From Silene latifolia (lineage: Eukaryota > Streptophyta > Magnoliopsida > Caryophyllales > Caryophyllaceae), in NCBI RefSeq assembly GCF_048544455.1, contig NC_133530.1:17599748-17663747 (forward strand): 64,000 bases of DNA, in the 5' to 3' direction. The notes under the pieces are model-generated. The model did not search any database. It saw only the letters and a program-made list of their open reading frames with translations, and had not been told where the DNA came from. This document shows positions 11,866-23,167 of the stretch, piece by piece. Position numbers and translations under genes: made by a program. Positions within the stretch are counted from its first letter, which is position 1; each line of letters opens with the position of its first letter.

Positions 11866-13206
11866 CGTAATACTCCGTATTTATAAGTCTTGGGGTACTC
11901 TATCGAGTAGCCCTTACTCTGTCGAGTAAGGGCAAGTTGCGAAATAAAATAGTTTCGACTGTTGGGTACTCGATCGAGTAGGTGGGGTACTCGATCGAGT
12001 AGGGGGTACTCGATCGAGTACCTTGGGTACTCGATCGAGTGTCCGGTTTTATGGGGAGTTTTCTCGGGTTTTGTTAATTACGCGATTAAGGTATTTAAAC
12101 CAATTCGTCTTTGTTCTAAATCACTTTTTACAAAACCTAAAACCTGTTTAAGAGAGAAAGCAACTTGTCTTCTTCCTAATCGCGTTCTTGACAATTCCCG
12201 GAGTTCGGACGGTCGGTTTGCATCGTAGTTTGTGTCGTTGGATTCCTTGCGTCGAGGGTAAGCTTTTAATGTAATTTATATAATGTTTTGTTAAGATTAG
12301 TGAAACCCTAATTTAGGAATTGGGGGTTTTTATGAATAGTAATTGAATAGTAGTATCTATGTGTTGTATGGTAGGAGGAGAGTTCATAGAAGAGGCGTTT
12401 TGAGACATCTGTAGATACCGTCTGCGTGTTGTGCTATCCGGTAGGATTTCTACTCGTATTAGTCCCATAATGGGATATTGGTGATGTCTTTGTAGTTAGT
12501 TGATTGATATGATGATTGTAATTGTAATTGTGATTGTGATTATGGTTGTGTTTGTGATGGTTCTCGAGATGCGTTCTCGGCTGAGTGGGGTCACTTGCGG
12601 GAGTGATCTCACGCCCTAGTTTCGCCCTTCGTGGAACCCGCCACGGAAGGGGATGTGCACATTAATGGACAGGGTTATCGCTCGTACGATGAGCGGGGCT
12701 TAGGTGGGAACGGCTGCGGTCCCCCAGCTGGCGGTAGTCCCGGTGGACGATCGTAGTGAGACGATGGGAGTTGGTGGTGTGTGTGTGTGTGTGTGTGATT
12801 CATTTGTCTGTTTATCTTATTGTTGATATATGTATTGAATTGTGTGATTAGTATTGACCCCGTTTAAATGTTTTAAAAGCGTGGTGATCCATTCGGGGTG
12901 GTGAGCGATTATTGAGCAGTGTGATATGACGCGTATGGGATAGCCGGGATGAGTCATCACGTGGCAGTTAGAAGTCTTCATTTGTGTCGACTGAGTCTAA
13001 TAGCTTTGATAGTTTTAGCTGTAGACCGTATGAGAACCTTGTAATTCCTTTTGTTAGCTTTGGTTTTATAATGTAATCACTTAAACTTATTTAATAAAGT
13101 ATGTTTCTTCATTGTCTTATGATTATCATGCCTCGGGTAACCGAGATGGTGGCATCCTTATACCTGAGTGGTCCTGGTAAGGCACTTGGAGTATGGGGGT
13201 GTTACA
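11866..13206 (+). repeat. 3' LTR of the 7.1-kb element
   Basis: 1341 bp, nearly identical to 6073-7424. It starts CGTAATACTCCG instead of TGTAATACTCCG, so the terminal TG is broken by one base; it ends GTTACA and is followed by GGAAT. Palindromes ACTCGATCGAGT start at 11968, 11989, 12008 and 12029 (21, 19, 21 bp). Confidence 0.92.
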
Positions 13207-13211
13207 GGAAT

Positions 13212-13985
13212 AAACAAGCAACAAAAAGACGACAATAACAAATTGAAGACGAAGACCATCATCAAAAACAATAATTATAAGACAAAACATCATTATTATA
13301 AGCAACAAAGAGACGTTGTTGCAGGTTGAATATCAATTTATTATATATATACTTTTATTTTTAAAACCTTCACGTTATTTTGTTTCCTCTTCTTAAAATT
13401 AAATATTTTTGATAACTATAATTAGACAAAATATACAATAATAACACTATTATCCAATTGATAAATCAAGACAATATAAGAAAAAAACGCATGAAATTCA
13501 AGGCTAAATAAAATTGGATTTAATATGTATTTTAGTTACAATGTGGACTCTATCGATATATAAAGAAGATAATTATTGCTAATGCAATTATTAATTATCT
13601 GGATTAAATTAGTTTTGATTAGATAATTATTTAAATTAAAATTATAAAATTAAAAATTAAATTTAAATTTAAATTTAAATATTTTTTAAAAATAAGAAGG
13701 TTGATAAATTAAATTTGACTTCAACAATAATTTCACATTGCTGTTCATGTCATCCACAATATCTTACCTTTTTAGTTAATATTGGTTATTTGGCTTAATA
13801 AGTGTTTCAAGTGAGTTTGTAACCAAGTCCTTTATAATTAATCAACATCCCCAACAATGTTTTGGAAGCTCAAATATTCAAGACTATATTAGGTTACCCG
13901 TATGCATCGAAAAAACTCTATTTACCATAATAATTAGAGGTGAACCAATATTATAACCCGTGCAACGCACGGGCACAAAGTCCAG
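13212..13985 (+). mobile_element. Helitron relic with 3' hairpin
   Basis: AT-rich sequence without genes ends in a perfect stem-loop CCCGTGCAACGCACGGG (13957-13973), then CCAG and T at 13982-13986. This matches the Helitron 3' pattern apart from CCAG in place of CTAG. A possible 5' end TCTATCGATATATAAAG is at 13549. The LTR element appears to have inserted beside or into this relic. Confidence 0.55.
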
Positions 13986-14005
13986 TGGTTGATAAACTAG
14001 TAGAA

Positions 14006-14600
14006 TCTCCTATCTACTGAAAAAATAGGAAAATTAGAAATTTTCCCGCTTAAACACTCATAGTTAGAAATTGGGTTTACTTTTTTATGGATATTCAAAA
14101 CATATATTGGGCCTAATATATTATCAATATATGTGTCACAATATATGTGTCACAATATCTTATCAAATATCGCAACTTTTCATAATTGGGTATTATGTGT
14201 TTCAAACACAATATGTAATTGTCTTGTGCTACTATATATATCATGAATTTTGCAAGAATTTTTATACATTTAGATTCAGTTAAATATTAATGTTCACTTT
14301 TTAGTATTAAGATAAACGTCTAAGTTTTAATAAGAAAACTTATATCATGTTTTTATCTAGAAAAAAAATGTTGAAAAAATTTGTATCACTAAATACAATC
14401 ATGAAATTTTGTCCTTTTATTCGTATTTGACTAAAACAGATCAGAATTGTCCAAGTCACTACTTTAAGTACAGTTAGTTAGTTTTCATTACGATTCACCT
14501 TTGTCATCAAGGCTCAGTACGACCGCAAATCTGGGCTTGTATAACACCACCAACGGGACAACATAGATAACCCCGTGCATTTCGCGGGTAACAGAACTAG
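14006..14600 (+). mobile_element. Non-autonomous Helitron (595 bp)
   Basis: The element starts TCTCCTATCTACTG after an A and ends with a hairpin near 14572-14588 (CCCGTG/CGCGGG), then AACTAG followed by T. Internal blocks such as ATTTTCCCGCTTAAA and GAAATTGGG recur in the copy at 49403-49968. No Rep/helicase gene is present. Confidence 0.75.
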
Positions 14601-14734
14601 TTCTGATATGAAACAACATGATTTTTTAAGGTAAAGACTAGGACTACTCACAATAACCATACCAACTAAAATTATTAGCTAAAGACTTTGGCCGGAATCA
14701 TTATCCAACATTCTCGGCCAAAATTCAAAATCTT

Positions 14735-15013
14735 CTAAGCACCAGTTTCTTCACCAGCAGCTTCTTCTAAGGAAGCCTCACCAGCAGCTTCTTCTAAGGA
14801 AGCCCGAGGTGTGGTAGCCCGAGGTGTGGTTGCCTTGGCGGCCTTTTTACGGCGGCGACGGCAAACTATAGCTAAGGCAACTATGCCGATCATGATGCAT
14901 ATCGAAACAGCAACAATCATCACCATTCTTGATGTATGATTGCTAAAGCTGTTACTTGGGCGGTCGACTGGTAGAGATGACATGTTTGGGCGGTCGACTG
15001 GTAGAGATGACAT
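14735..15013 (-). CDS. Small single-pass membrane protein, putative
   Basis: A 92-residue open frame on the minus strand. Residues 1-9 and 11-19 are a tandem copy of MSSLPVDRP, residues 30-50 form one hydrophobic membrane span, and residues 52-57 (RRRRKK) are basic, which predicts an outside N-terminus and a cytosolic tail. The tail holds TTPRA twice and SLEEAAGE twice. A TATA box (TATAAATA, 15114-15121, minus strand) sits about 100 bp upstream, followed by a C/T/A-rich leader typical of a plant 5' UTR, and the frame is uninterrupted. The first ATG was chosen; the second (14983) lies in the repeat copy. No family was recognised. It could be a young or lineage-specific gene, or a chance frame with a good promoter. 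Confidence 0.5.
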   Translation of the reverse strand: MSSLPVDRPNMSSLPVDRPSNSFSNHTSRMVMIVAVSICIMIGIVALAIVCRRRRKKAAKATTPRATTPRASLEEAAGEASLEEAAGEETGA

Positions 15014-15110
15014 GTTTTGGTGTTTTGGTTTGAAAGAGAGAGATGATTGTTGTGACTTGGTGAGTTAGGGTTTAGTTTGAAAGAGTTGGAATATGGCGAT
15101 GATTCAGAGC

Positions 15111-15121
15111 TTGTATTTATA
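15111..15121 (-). promoter_or_regulatory. TATA box for the small membrane protein
   Basis: The minus strand reads TATAAATACAA about 100 bp before the ATG at 15013, a suitable distance for a short leader. Confidence 0.5.
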
Positions 15122-15134
15122 GGCACCATTAGGG

Positions 15135-15967
15135 TTTAGTTTTGGAGTTAAGTGTACAACAAGGACCCAAACTATACAAAAGTTTAGCGATAAGGACCTG
15201 AACTACGAAAGTTTAGCGACAAGGACCTGTACCCTCTTTACCGTTAACATTCTGTTAACTTATGAACTTAATTTTGGTCGAATATGGCGATGATTCACTA
15301 AGTGCACATGCATGTAATTATGTAAACAAAATATGATGGGATTATTGGGCGTTGAATTTTGGCACAATATAATTTAAAATATATGTTGATAATCGTATCC
15401 AATAATGATACAATGTTATTAGCCAAATCCTAAAATAATTCGTATTTTGTCAAAATAATCCAGACTGTTTCGTTGTTGGTTTGTGTTAATTTGTATTCGT
15501 CGAGTTAACTTGGCGCAAAATACAAATTCGGTCCGGTCTGGTCCAGACCAAATGGTCCAGTCCGGACCAACGAGTGAACAGCCCTATTCCGGTCCATTTC
15601 GGTTTGGTCCGAACGGTGCCTGATCCTAAATGTAGGCACGTTGCTTTTTTTTTTTAGTTTCTTCCATATCGGATCGACTGATTGAGACTCGGTTTTGTAT
15701 AGCCGTATAAATAATTGATAAGTTAGTTGAAACTCTTGAAAGTTGAAACGATGAAACCTGGAAATGTAACTAGTTAATTATATATACAAAATTATTTGGT
15801 AAATTAGGTGAAAAGATAACTGATATTTGGAAAATGACATAATAACTGATATTTGGTCAAATAAAGTACTACTTATCAAACAATTAACCAAAAAGCAAGC
15901 TATCGAAAGACTAGTAAACTACTCCGTATAAGTTGAACTTCAACTGAGGAGAAGTATTTACACTAAC
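15135..15967. other. Intergenic region
   Basis: No gene is seen. At 15160-15235 the phrase AAGGACCTGAACTACGAAAG and variants of it recur, probably a truncated foldback element. At 15525-15625 is a GGTCC-rich segment of the kind found in plant MITEs. Confidence 0.5.
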
Positions 15968-16431
15968 AGGATACACGATGGTGCGACTTAACCCATACCC
16001 AGCGAGCTATTCGAACACACACCACCCACCAACGATCGGCTCTTCACGAACCCCAATATCGGGATAGCCCAAACCCACCGTAGTTAGCCGTTAATGTACT
16101 TCCGTTATACAACCCATTTGTAAATTCATAGTTCAAAATAGCTATAAGCCCAAGAGTGAACCGGCAGAAATGAAGCGAACATTTCGACAAGCCGGTCCAT
16201 TTTCATTGCGTTAGGTTAAGGCCCATTATAAATTGGAGCATCAATTACTTTTATTTTCCCGGCACTACTTGTTCCATTATTGGGTGGGTTTCCTATTGTT
16301 AACATATCTAGATCTGAATCCGAGCTTATGTTGTTATGATAATAGAGATGGATTCGGGTTTTTGAATCTTCTCCACTTCCTACTCTGAAGTAACAAAGTA
16401 GGAAGCTATATACTATGATCATGTTTTTCAT
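15968..16431 (-). pseudogene. Dirigent-like protein pseudogene
   Basis: The minus-strand frame from 16431 starts with a hydrophobic signal-like segment (MKNMIIVYSFLLCYF), then KTRIHLYYHN and GKIKVIDAPIYNGP, which match the start of dirigent proteins (the KTHLHFYFHD-like and VIDDPLTxGP-like segments). A TAA stop at 16216-16218 ends it where family members continue. Downstream in other frames are NYEFTNGLYNGST, EEPIVGG and LAGYGLSRTIVY, matching the family's NxxFTxGxYNGST, EMPVVGGTG and ARGYA segments. At least one stop, two frame changes and a stop inside the last segment break it. Intact dirigents are secreted proteins that steer phenoxy-radical coupling in lignan and lignin-related synthesis. 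The exact 3' limit is uncertain. Confidence 0.8.
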
Positions 16432-16440
16432 TTTGCTTTC

Positions 16441-18003
16441 TTTTTTTTTTACTAAATTGAATTTTTTAAATGAGTGAGATTTGACATGTTTATATATTGG
16501 GTATAATTAGGAATATAAGTTATTATTAGGAAAAATTACAAATAACCACCATGTATTTACGTATTTTTACAAATAACCACCACGAATTTCTATTTTTACA
16601 AATAACCCCCAAGCTTTTATGTATACTCCCCAATCATATTTGACCCGAACTCGTTTTTTATATTTTCCGACTCATTAATTAACGATTTATCTGAAATACC
16701 CAAGTTACCCTTATGAACTTATACAATCCAAAATTAACAAAACATTTCTATTTCTATCTTTTTCTATTTCCTTGAAGACCCAAATCAATTAAAATTCATA
16801 TCTTATCTTTATAAATACAGAAACATTTAAAGCATCCATATTCACCCACGTCATCAAATACAGTTTTTTTTCATTTTTCATAAATAGTTAATGTGGGACC
16901 CATGAGAAAGAATCTGGAATTAATTTCTCGAAAACCACCATGTTTTGTACGTAAATGTTTATGTTTATGTTTGTACGTAAATATAAAATAATGCATAATC
17001 TCCTAATTTATCTTATAATCTTAATTTCTAGGAATCATATAAAACTATAGATTATATAATCACATACAAACTATGTAGAATCATAGGCAACACAATTACA
17101 CTTCCTAAAATGTTACCAATATAATCAGAACAAAGTATAAAAAAAATTGTTATCGAAAATCGTTTTGTTTTTGGTTGATAAAATCGGTATAAAACATAAA
17201 ATTAAAATAAAATAGCATTCCTTGGCAAAAAAAAAAATCGTAAAAAAATTAAAAAAATGAAGACCACGAATTTGAAAATTGTAGAAAACAACAAAATTAG
17301 ACCACAAAATTTATATCGTCTTTAACTTGAATGGTAGATTTGCAAACAATAAAGTAAATGGTAGATCTGCAAACTCTTGCATAAAAAAATAATTATAATG
17401 ATATTAAAATATTAATAATCGAAATATATGCAAAAAAACATTAAATAAAAAGTGAAAAATTATTAAAATCGAAAAAGGTAAAAAAAAAACTCATTTTTTG
17501 GGAAAAAACTATCAGAAAAAACATTTCAAGACGCAAAAAAAATACGGTTGTTAGTTTGTAATATTAAGAGTTAGAATAGAGAAAATTTGACATTTTTACT
17601 CTGAATAAATTGACCGGCTAACCGGAACTATTTTTCTCAAATAAGTTATTTATTAAAAAGTAAATTTTATAATTTAAGTGAAACAACTTATGATTATTTA
17701 CACGCGTTTAAAACCTCCAATAAAGCATATAACTATTTTTGTAATTTTGTTACATATACAAAGTAACACATATAAAGGAAAAATGAAAACTACACACTAA
17801 TTAAATAATATGAGTAAATTTTTTTTTACAAAAATGTGGACTTAAATATGATATTTGTGATATTTAAAATACATGTTTGTATTATGAAAATAAATATGAA
17901 GTGAAAGAAATTATCCTAATATGAATAAAATAGTTATCCATAATATATGAAATACAAACTTTACAAACAGTTGACATTTGGCACAAAATACACTTTTTTT
18001 TTA
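16441..18003. other. AT-rich intergenic region
   Basis: No gene is seen. At 16528-16615 the phrase TTTTTACAAATAACC recurs three times at about 28-33 bp spacing, probably the terminal part of a foldback transposon. The rest is A/T-rich with homopolymer runs. Confidence 0.5.
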
Positions 18004-18650
18004 TCTTTATCTACTAATAAAACGATGGATCAATAAGTTATCAGCTTCTGCCCTAATTTTTTACCATTTATTTTACCTCAGTCTTGTATCTTTTCTACAT
18101 GAACGTGCCTTTGATGATGGTGTAAAGTTGATACACAGATTTTATAGATCAAAAAGGAAAACATCAACATGATGATGTACAGTTGATACACATTTAACAA
18201 TAAAATCAAACCAAGTGAAAGTATGAATGTAAATATAAAGCAAACAATTCATAAAAATGAACAACATAACAGTTAAAATATACTTTATCAGACTACAAAA
18301 CAACAAAAGTAACAAATTAATATAGGGATGTTAATTTCATTTTTACATACCATACTCTATACATCCATACTCATCATAATCAAATACAAAACAACCATGA
18401 AATACATTATGCAATTTGATAATTCATGAGAAATAGATATTAAATAGATGATTAGTGATTGAAAACTATTATAGGTTTTATAGCCATTACACAACTATTG
18501 ATTCTCATTTTTTAATTGTTTTTCATTTATTTTGTGTGCTATGAGTATTATTAAATAAGATGATTGATTAGTAAGAAGCTCAAGAGGTAATTTAAATAGG
18601 AAAAATGTTAATGAAAATCGTAGTTGTTTTGTTTCTTTATTTATTTTTAG
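18004..18650. repeat. Dispersed repeat, copy 1 (Helitron-like)
   Basis: The segment starts TCTTTATCTACTAATAAAAC after an A. It is similar along most of its length to 34404-35060, including AAGCAAACAATTCATAAAAA and TTAAAATATACTTT blocks. It is non-coding; a small frame at 17978-18172 is not supported. Confidence 0.6.
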
Positions 18651-18651
18651 A

Positions 18652-18680
18652 CTAGGTTTGTGACCCGTGAAATTCACGAG
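18652..18680 (-). mobile_element. Helitron 3' terminus (minus strand)
   Basis: Plus-strand ACTAG at 18651-18655 is followed by the hairpin CCCGTGAAATTCACGAG (18664-18680). Read on the minus strand this is hairpin, CTAG, T, a Helitron 3' end whose body would extend to the right. Its 5' end was not found. Confidence 0.65.
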
Positions 18681-19015
18681 TTTATTTGTTTTAGTTTTGT
18701 TATTTTTATCTTTTTATTTATACTTGTCTGAGCAATTAGTTGATCCATTTAAAAAATATAGTCTTGGAATACATAAAAGTTAGTCGGTTAGTGTCTTATT
18801 TTTTTGACAACTTTGGTTTATTTTCAAAACTATATATTGTACTTTAGTTGTTTATTTTGATTAATATACTAATAACATGTGGTTTTAAAAAAAAAATACC
18901 TTTAATAAGTCCAGTAATTCATGATAAATGCTTAAGATTACCTTTTAATTAGACTGTATAGATTATGTACTAAATTTTCTATGTGACAGCTTGAATGTCC
19001 CTTTGTCATCCCTAA
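18681..19015. other. AT-rich sequence, likely Helitron body
   Basis: No gene or further motif is seen between the Helitron end and the foldback element. Confidence 0.4.
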
Positions 19016-19019
19016 AACT

Positions 19020-19262
19020 TGGGAGAGACGGTCTCTCACTAAGTTATTGAGAGACCAATCTTTCGTACCCTTTTATTTGTATTTCGTACCCTTTTTGTCG
19101 TTGATCGTAACATAGTAATTTCGTACCTATTTACATAATAAATGTACCCATTTTATCATTAATCATGATTTGTACTTATTTTATTACATTTAGTACCACT
19201 TTTTCTAAAAATTGTACAATGGTCTCTCAATAAAGCTTATTAAGAGACCGTCTCTCAGGAGA
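19020..19262. mobile_element. Foldback MITE
   Basis: Inverted ends of about 35 bp share GAGAGACGGTCTCTC and TTATTGAGAGACC motifs (left about 19020-19054, right about 19215-19262 in reverse). The centre repeats TTTCGTACC-like blocks. Non-coding; the target duplication was not resolved. Confidence 0.6.
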
Positions 19263-19780
19263 CCTACTCCTTTGTCATTTAGGAAGACAAAAGAGTAAAT
19301 TAATCCATAATATTAAATTATTGATCCTTTTTTTCTTTTTCTTTTTTTGAGAATAATAAATCTCGAAATGTATGGAGTTAAGAAGATATAGAATTATAGG
19401 ACTTTTTATCTTCTCAATTTTTTAATACTCATAAATTATATTTTCTAATAGTAGCAAAATTATGAAGTTTAATAAATGATAATCTTAATATATCGTTTAT
19501 ATCAATTTATCAAAAATCCTAAATTTTAAAACTTTGCATAAAAGATAAAATGAGTTAAATGGTAGTCTACTACAAATCTCATTGCAATCTCATTTGTGTT
19601 ATAAGACATACACACAAGATAATATGACATGTAGCTATTATCAATACCAAAAGAGATTTTGTTGTCCAACTTGTTAATAAGATTGAGATCATGGCAACTC
19701 CAATTTCATTCTATGAGAGCTGTTTTTCAAAGAAAAAATGATGAATAAAAAAATAACACATACCCAAATAAAACAGGCAA
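19263..19780. other. AT-rich region downstream of the NB-LRR relic
   Basis: No gene is seen. The missing C-terminal LRR part of the neighbouring pseudogene was looked for here and not found. Confidence 0.5.
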
Positions 19781-19819
19781 TTCAATGGTAAGAAAGGAAT
19801 TGAATTAATGAAAACTTAC

Positions 19820-22800
19820 TTGAATTGAGCAGAGAATCGGGACGGCCATTGATATGGAGAAACTCAAGGGATGGGAAAAAGGGTATATCCTTTGACCCAG
19901 AACTACCAATGCGGCTAATTGAACTAATCTCCATGTATTCCAAATTATTCAAATTGGAAAGAGTCAAGTCTTTGAGATGCTTCAAATTACTCAACACTGG
20001 GATACCATCCAACCTCTCACAATTACTAAGCGTAATCTCGACAAGATTAGGAAAGGTAATTGCCCAGTCATCCAACGCAGTGAGATGTTCCAACAATCCT
20101 GAAACACTCGTCAGCTTTTCGCACCTTATAATCGAAAGGTTTCGTAGGGAAGAAAAAGAGCTCTTGAACACCTCTTCATATTCCGATAAGCTCTTCAATT
20201 CATCATCGTCTTGTATCACGATATCGGTCAGACATCTAGCAGCTAGAGTAGTGAGATAACCCACACTGTCTACATTCACCTCTAATTTGAGGTCTAAGTT
20301 TGCAGGTCCTTGACCGGGTAATATTCGCAACAACGACTTATTGCTGCGCGTTAAGTGTAGGGATTCTAGGGCCGGACAAGGAGGAAGAGATGCCAACTCA
20401 GGACATTCTTCGATGGCCAATTTTGAGAGACGAGGAAATGGTGGTTGCCAATGTGGCATGCAGCTGCTGCTATCTCCTTTCAACCTGTCAAAAACCGAAT
20501 ACTGAGAATCTCAAGGGATGGGAAAAAGGGTAAATCCTTTGACCACCCAGGACTACCATGGCTAATTGTATCAATCTCCATGTACTCCAAATTATCCAAC
20601 CTCGAAAGAGATAAGGATTTGAGATGCTTCAAATTACTCAACAATGGGATACCATGCAACCTCTTCAAGTTATGAAGCTGGATGTTGACAAGATTAGGAA
20701 GAATAATAGACCAGTCATCATGTGCTCTTCCCCACCCTTCCCCACCATTATATCCAGACAACCTCAACTGCATGAGATTTTGATTTGGCTGCAGCCTTTC
20801 AATCAGAGCCTCAATATCTTCTTCATTAAAAGATATTGATATTGCCTTCAGATTGTTAATGTGCTCCAAATAACCGCCTTCCCATTTATTTTCCTTCTCA
20901 ATTACCAGGTTTTTATTCATAGTCATTTCAAGTTGACCCCTTAAATTGACAAGACATTTTAAACCATTTAATTGCTTTTCAACTGAACTCACTTCATCAA
21001 CTTTAAACACGGTTAGGTCTCGTAGGTTAGTCAACTGGTCAATGCCCAAAGGCATGCAAGTCAACCTCCAACACTCATTTATATCCAAGAGTCTAAGATT
21101 TACCAATTTGCAAAAATCTTTTGGCCACTCTTGCAAACTCGAACATTCTTGCAAAATCAAACTCTGTAAATTATAGTATAATTTTGTAATTGAATTTGGG
21201 AGTGTCTTGAGATTCTCATTTCTCGAGAGATCTAGATACCTTAAGTGTAACAAATCTCCAATTGACTCCGGCAAATACAAGCGTAACGATCTAAGACAAC
21301 GCCATTTAGATACTAGAGTTTTCACCACGTCTGAGTTGACACGGACGTCATTATTCATATAACATGTACGAATATTACTTTCATGGAAATAGTTAATCAC
21401 CCCTGCTTTCGCATCAATAAATAAATGACGAAGCTTTATGCTTAAGTTGTTTGGCAGACTATTTGTCACAATAATCTCGTCCCCCGCAACTTCTTGAGCA
21501 AGATCATGAATTAAATCATGCATCTTAAATGACACGATATCACCAAAGTCATCTCTTCTAACATCTTGAAAAAAACAGCGTTTTAGTAAGATCAAAAAGT
21601 AATCCTCACTATCACCAATATATCCTTGTGCCATCCAAAGATTAATCAACAGTCGTTTGCTCATCAAAAAATCCTTAGGGAATAAAGCACAATACCTAAA
21701 ACAATTTTTAACAGAAGGCTCGAGGTTGTTGTAGCTGAGCTTTAAGATCGACATAATTGGATTTTTGGTAGTTTCAATGTGAGGTAGCTAGTCGATTCTT
21801 TTCAAACGAGTCCCATTTTTCTTGTGTTTGACCAAATAAAAGAGTTCCTAGAACTTTTATAGCAAGGGGAAAATTGGAGCATTTTTTAACAATTTTTTTG
21901 CCAATTGTAATCAATTCAGGGTCGTTTGCTTCATCGGATTCTCGTTTGAATGCCGTCAGCACAAACAAACGCCAGGAATTCTCTTCGGACAAACCTTCCA
22001 ACATATACTTTTTCGAGTGAGCAGCTGTTGCTAATACCACTTCAGCTGTTTCCTCCGAACGGGTAGTAATGACAACTTTACTTCCCCTACCACCAATTGT
22101 CAAGTATCTACTCAGCTTACTCCACTCATTGGGATCTTTAGTCCACACATCATCTAATATAAGCAAGTATGTCTTATTATTCAGTTCTTCATGAAATTTG
22201 TTATACATGGACTCCATTGTGGAGACATCACTTGGCTTTTTTTTTGTTAATGATTCTATTATTTTAGCTAAAATTTCTGTCACATCTAATCTTTTTCCAT
22301 CTTGGTCAGAGACACATGCCCATATCTTCTTCTCAAACCTAGATTTGACCATATGGTGATTATATACAAGTTGAGCAAGAGTGGTTTTCCCTAACCCTCC
22401 GATTCCCACAACATGACAACAAACGCAACATTCTCCTCCACATGAGGATCAAGCAGCGTCTCTACAATAAACTTCACATCATCTTCTCTTCCAATAATAT
22501 TCTCATGCTTTTCATCTAAAAAGGAACAAGTGTCCACTTTCCTATTCAAACTTAAATCTAGCATGATCCTTAGTTATAGCATCTAACTTTTTCTCAATGC
22601 TCTTAACCTCTTGAGAAGTATTGTAACTAACAAGAATACGATTCTTAGATGAAAAGAAACGACTCACCTTATCCAACACCTTCTTGGAGGACTTAGCACC
22701 TGGAGCATTGAGTTCCTTCTGCTTAGCGATAGTGATGACCTCATTAAAGAGATCATCACCGTAAAGAACTTGATTCACTCATCAACCCAGTCTTTGTTCT

Positions 22801-22985
22801 TCATGGGAGAGCACGGGTTTCATATCCGCGTCGAGGAGCATGTTTTTGATGAAGGAGACAGAGTTGTTAAGGTTTTCAAGATCGGATTGCCAGTTTTTCA
22901 TGCCATTGAGGACAGGAGATTGTAAGAGTTTAAAGACCGATTCAAGAATGGAGATCAATGCTCCCAAATCACCATAGCTTTGTGA
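19820..22985 (-). pseudogene. CC-NB-LRR (RGA type) pseudogene
   Basis: On the minus strand a CC-NB-LRR can be followed in pieces. The coiled-coil start reads GDLGALISILES, then WVDE and DDLFNEV. The NB-ARC has P-loop GIGGLGKTT (about 22405), kinase-2 LLILDDVW (about 22150), RNBS-B GSKVVITTR, a GLPL equivalent NFPLAI, CFRYCALFPKD and an intact MHD motif (KMHDLIHDLA, about 21520). LRRs fill 21.3-19.8 kb, with a duplicated block (NLEYMEI at both about 20580 and about 19935). Frame changes near 22795, 22780, 22557, 22412, 21780 and 20482 break it, and no ATG is in frame at the start. A possible donor site GTAAGT lies at 19814-19819, after which no exon was found. Intact relatives are intracellular immune receptors. 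Sequencing error is an alternative for single indels but not for six. Confidence 0.85.
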
Positions 22986-23050
22986 AATGAGCAGGTGATA
23001 AAAGGGATGAAAAAGTGTGTTTTGAGTGATGACTATAACTTCAGAAATGG

Positions 23051-23065
23051 TGATGTTTATATAAT
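23051..23065 (-). promoter_or_regulatory. Putative TATA box of the NB-LRR relic
   Basis: The minus strand reads TTATTATATAAACA about 80 bp before the start of the coiled-coil segment. The L1-like insertion begins about 105 bp upstream of it. Confidence 0.4.
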
Positions 23066-23167
23066 AAGAGGTGCAGCAGCAGATTCCTAGTAGGTGTCAT
23101 TGATGTGCACAATTCAATGTCTGAAAACACAAATGACACTACTGTCTGTATCATCTTGTGAACAAGT

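Larger units (their letters stand above)
6068..13211 (+). mobile_element. Non-autonomous LTR retrotransposon
   Basis: A complete element lies at 6073-13206 between perfect target duplications GGAAT (6068-6072 and 13207-13211). It has two near-identical LTRs of about 1.35 kb, a primer-binding site complementary to initiator Met-tRNA, a 4.4-kb internal domain and a purine-rich tract before the 3' LTR. No open frame in the internal domain reaches 110 codons, and no gag, protease, reverse transcriptase or integrase motif was recognised. The 3' end of the internal domain (AACTTCGGGGACGAAG then a purine tract) is the kind seen at the end of plant Ty3/gypsy chromoviruses. It fits a large retrotransposon derivative (LARD) mobilised in trans. 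The high LTR identity points to a fairly recent insertion. Confidence 0.92.

Noticed and set aside
19825-21176. Plus-strand frames of 71-144 codons across the NB-LRR relic
   Set aside because: Antisense shadows of the minus-strand LRR coding sequence.
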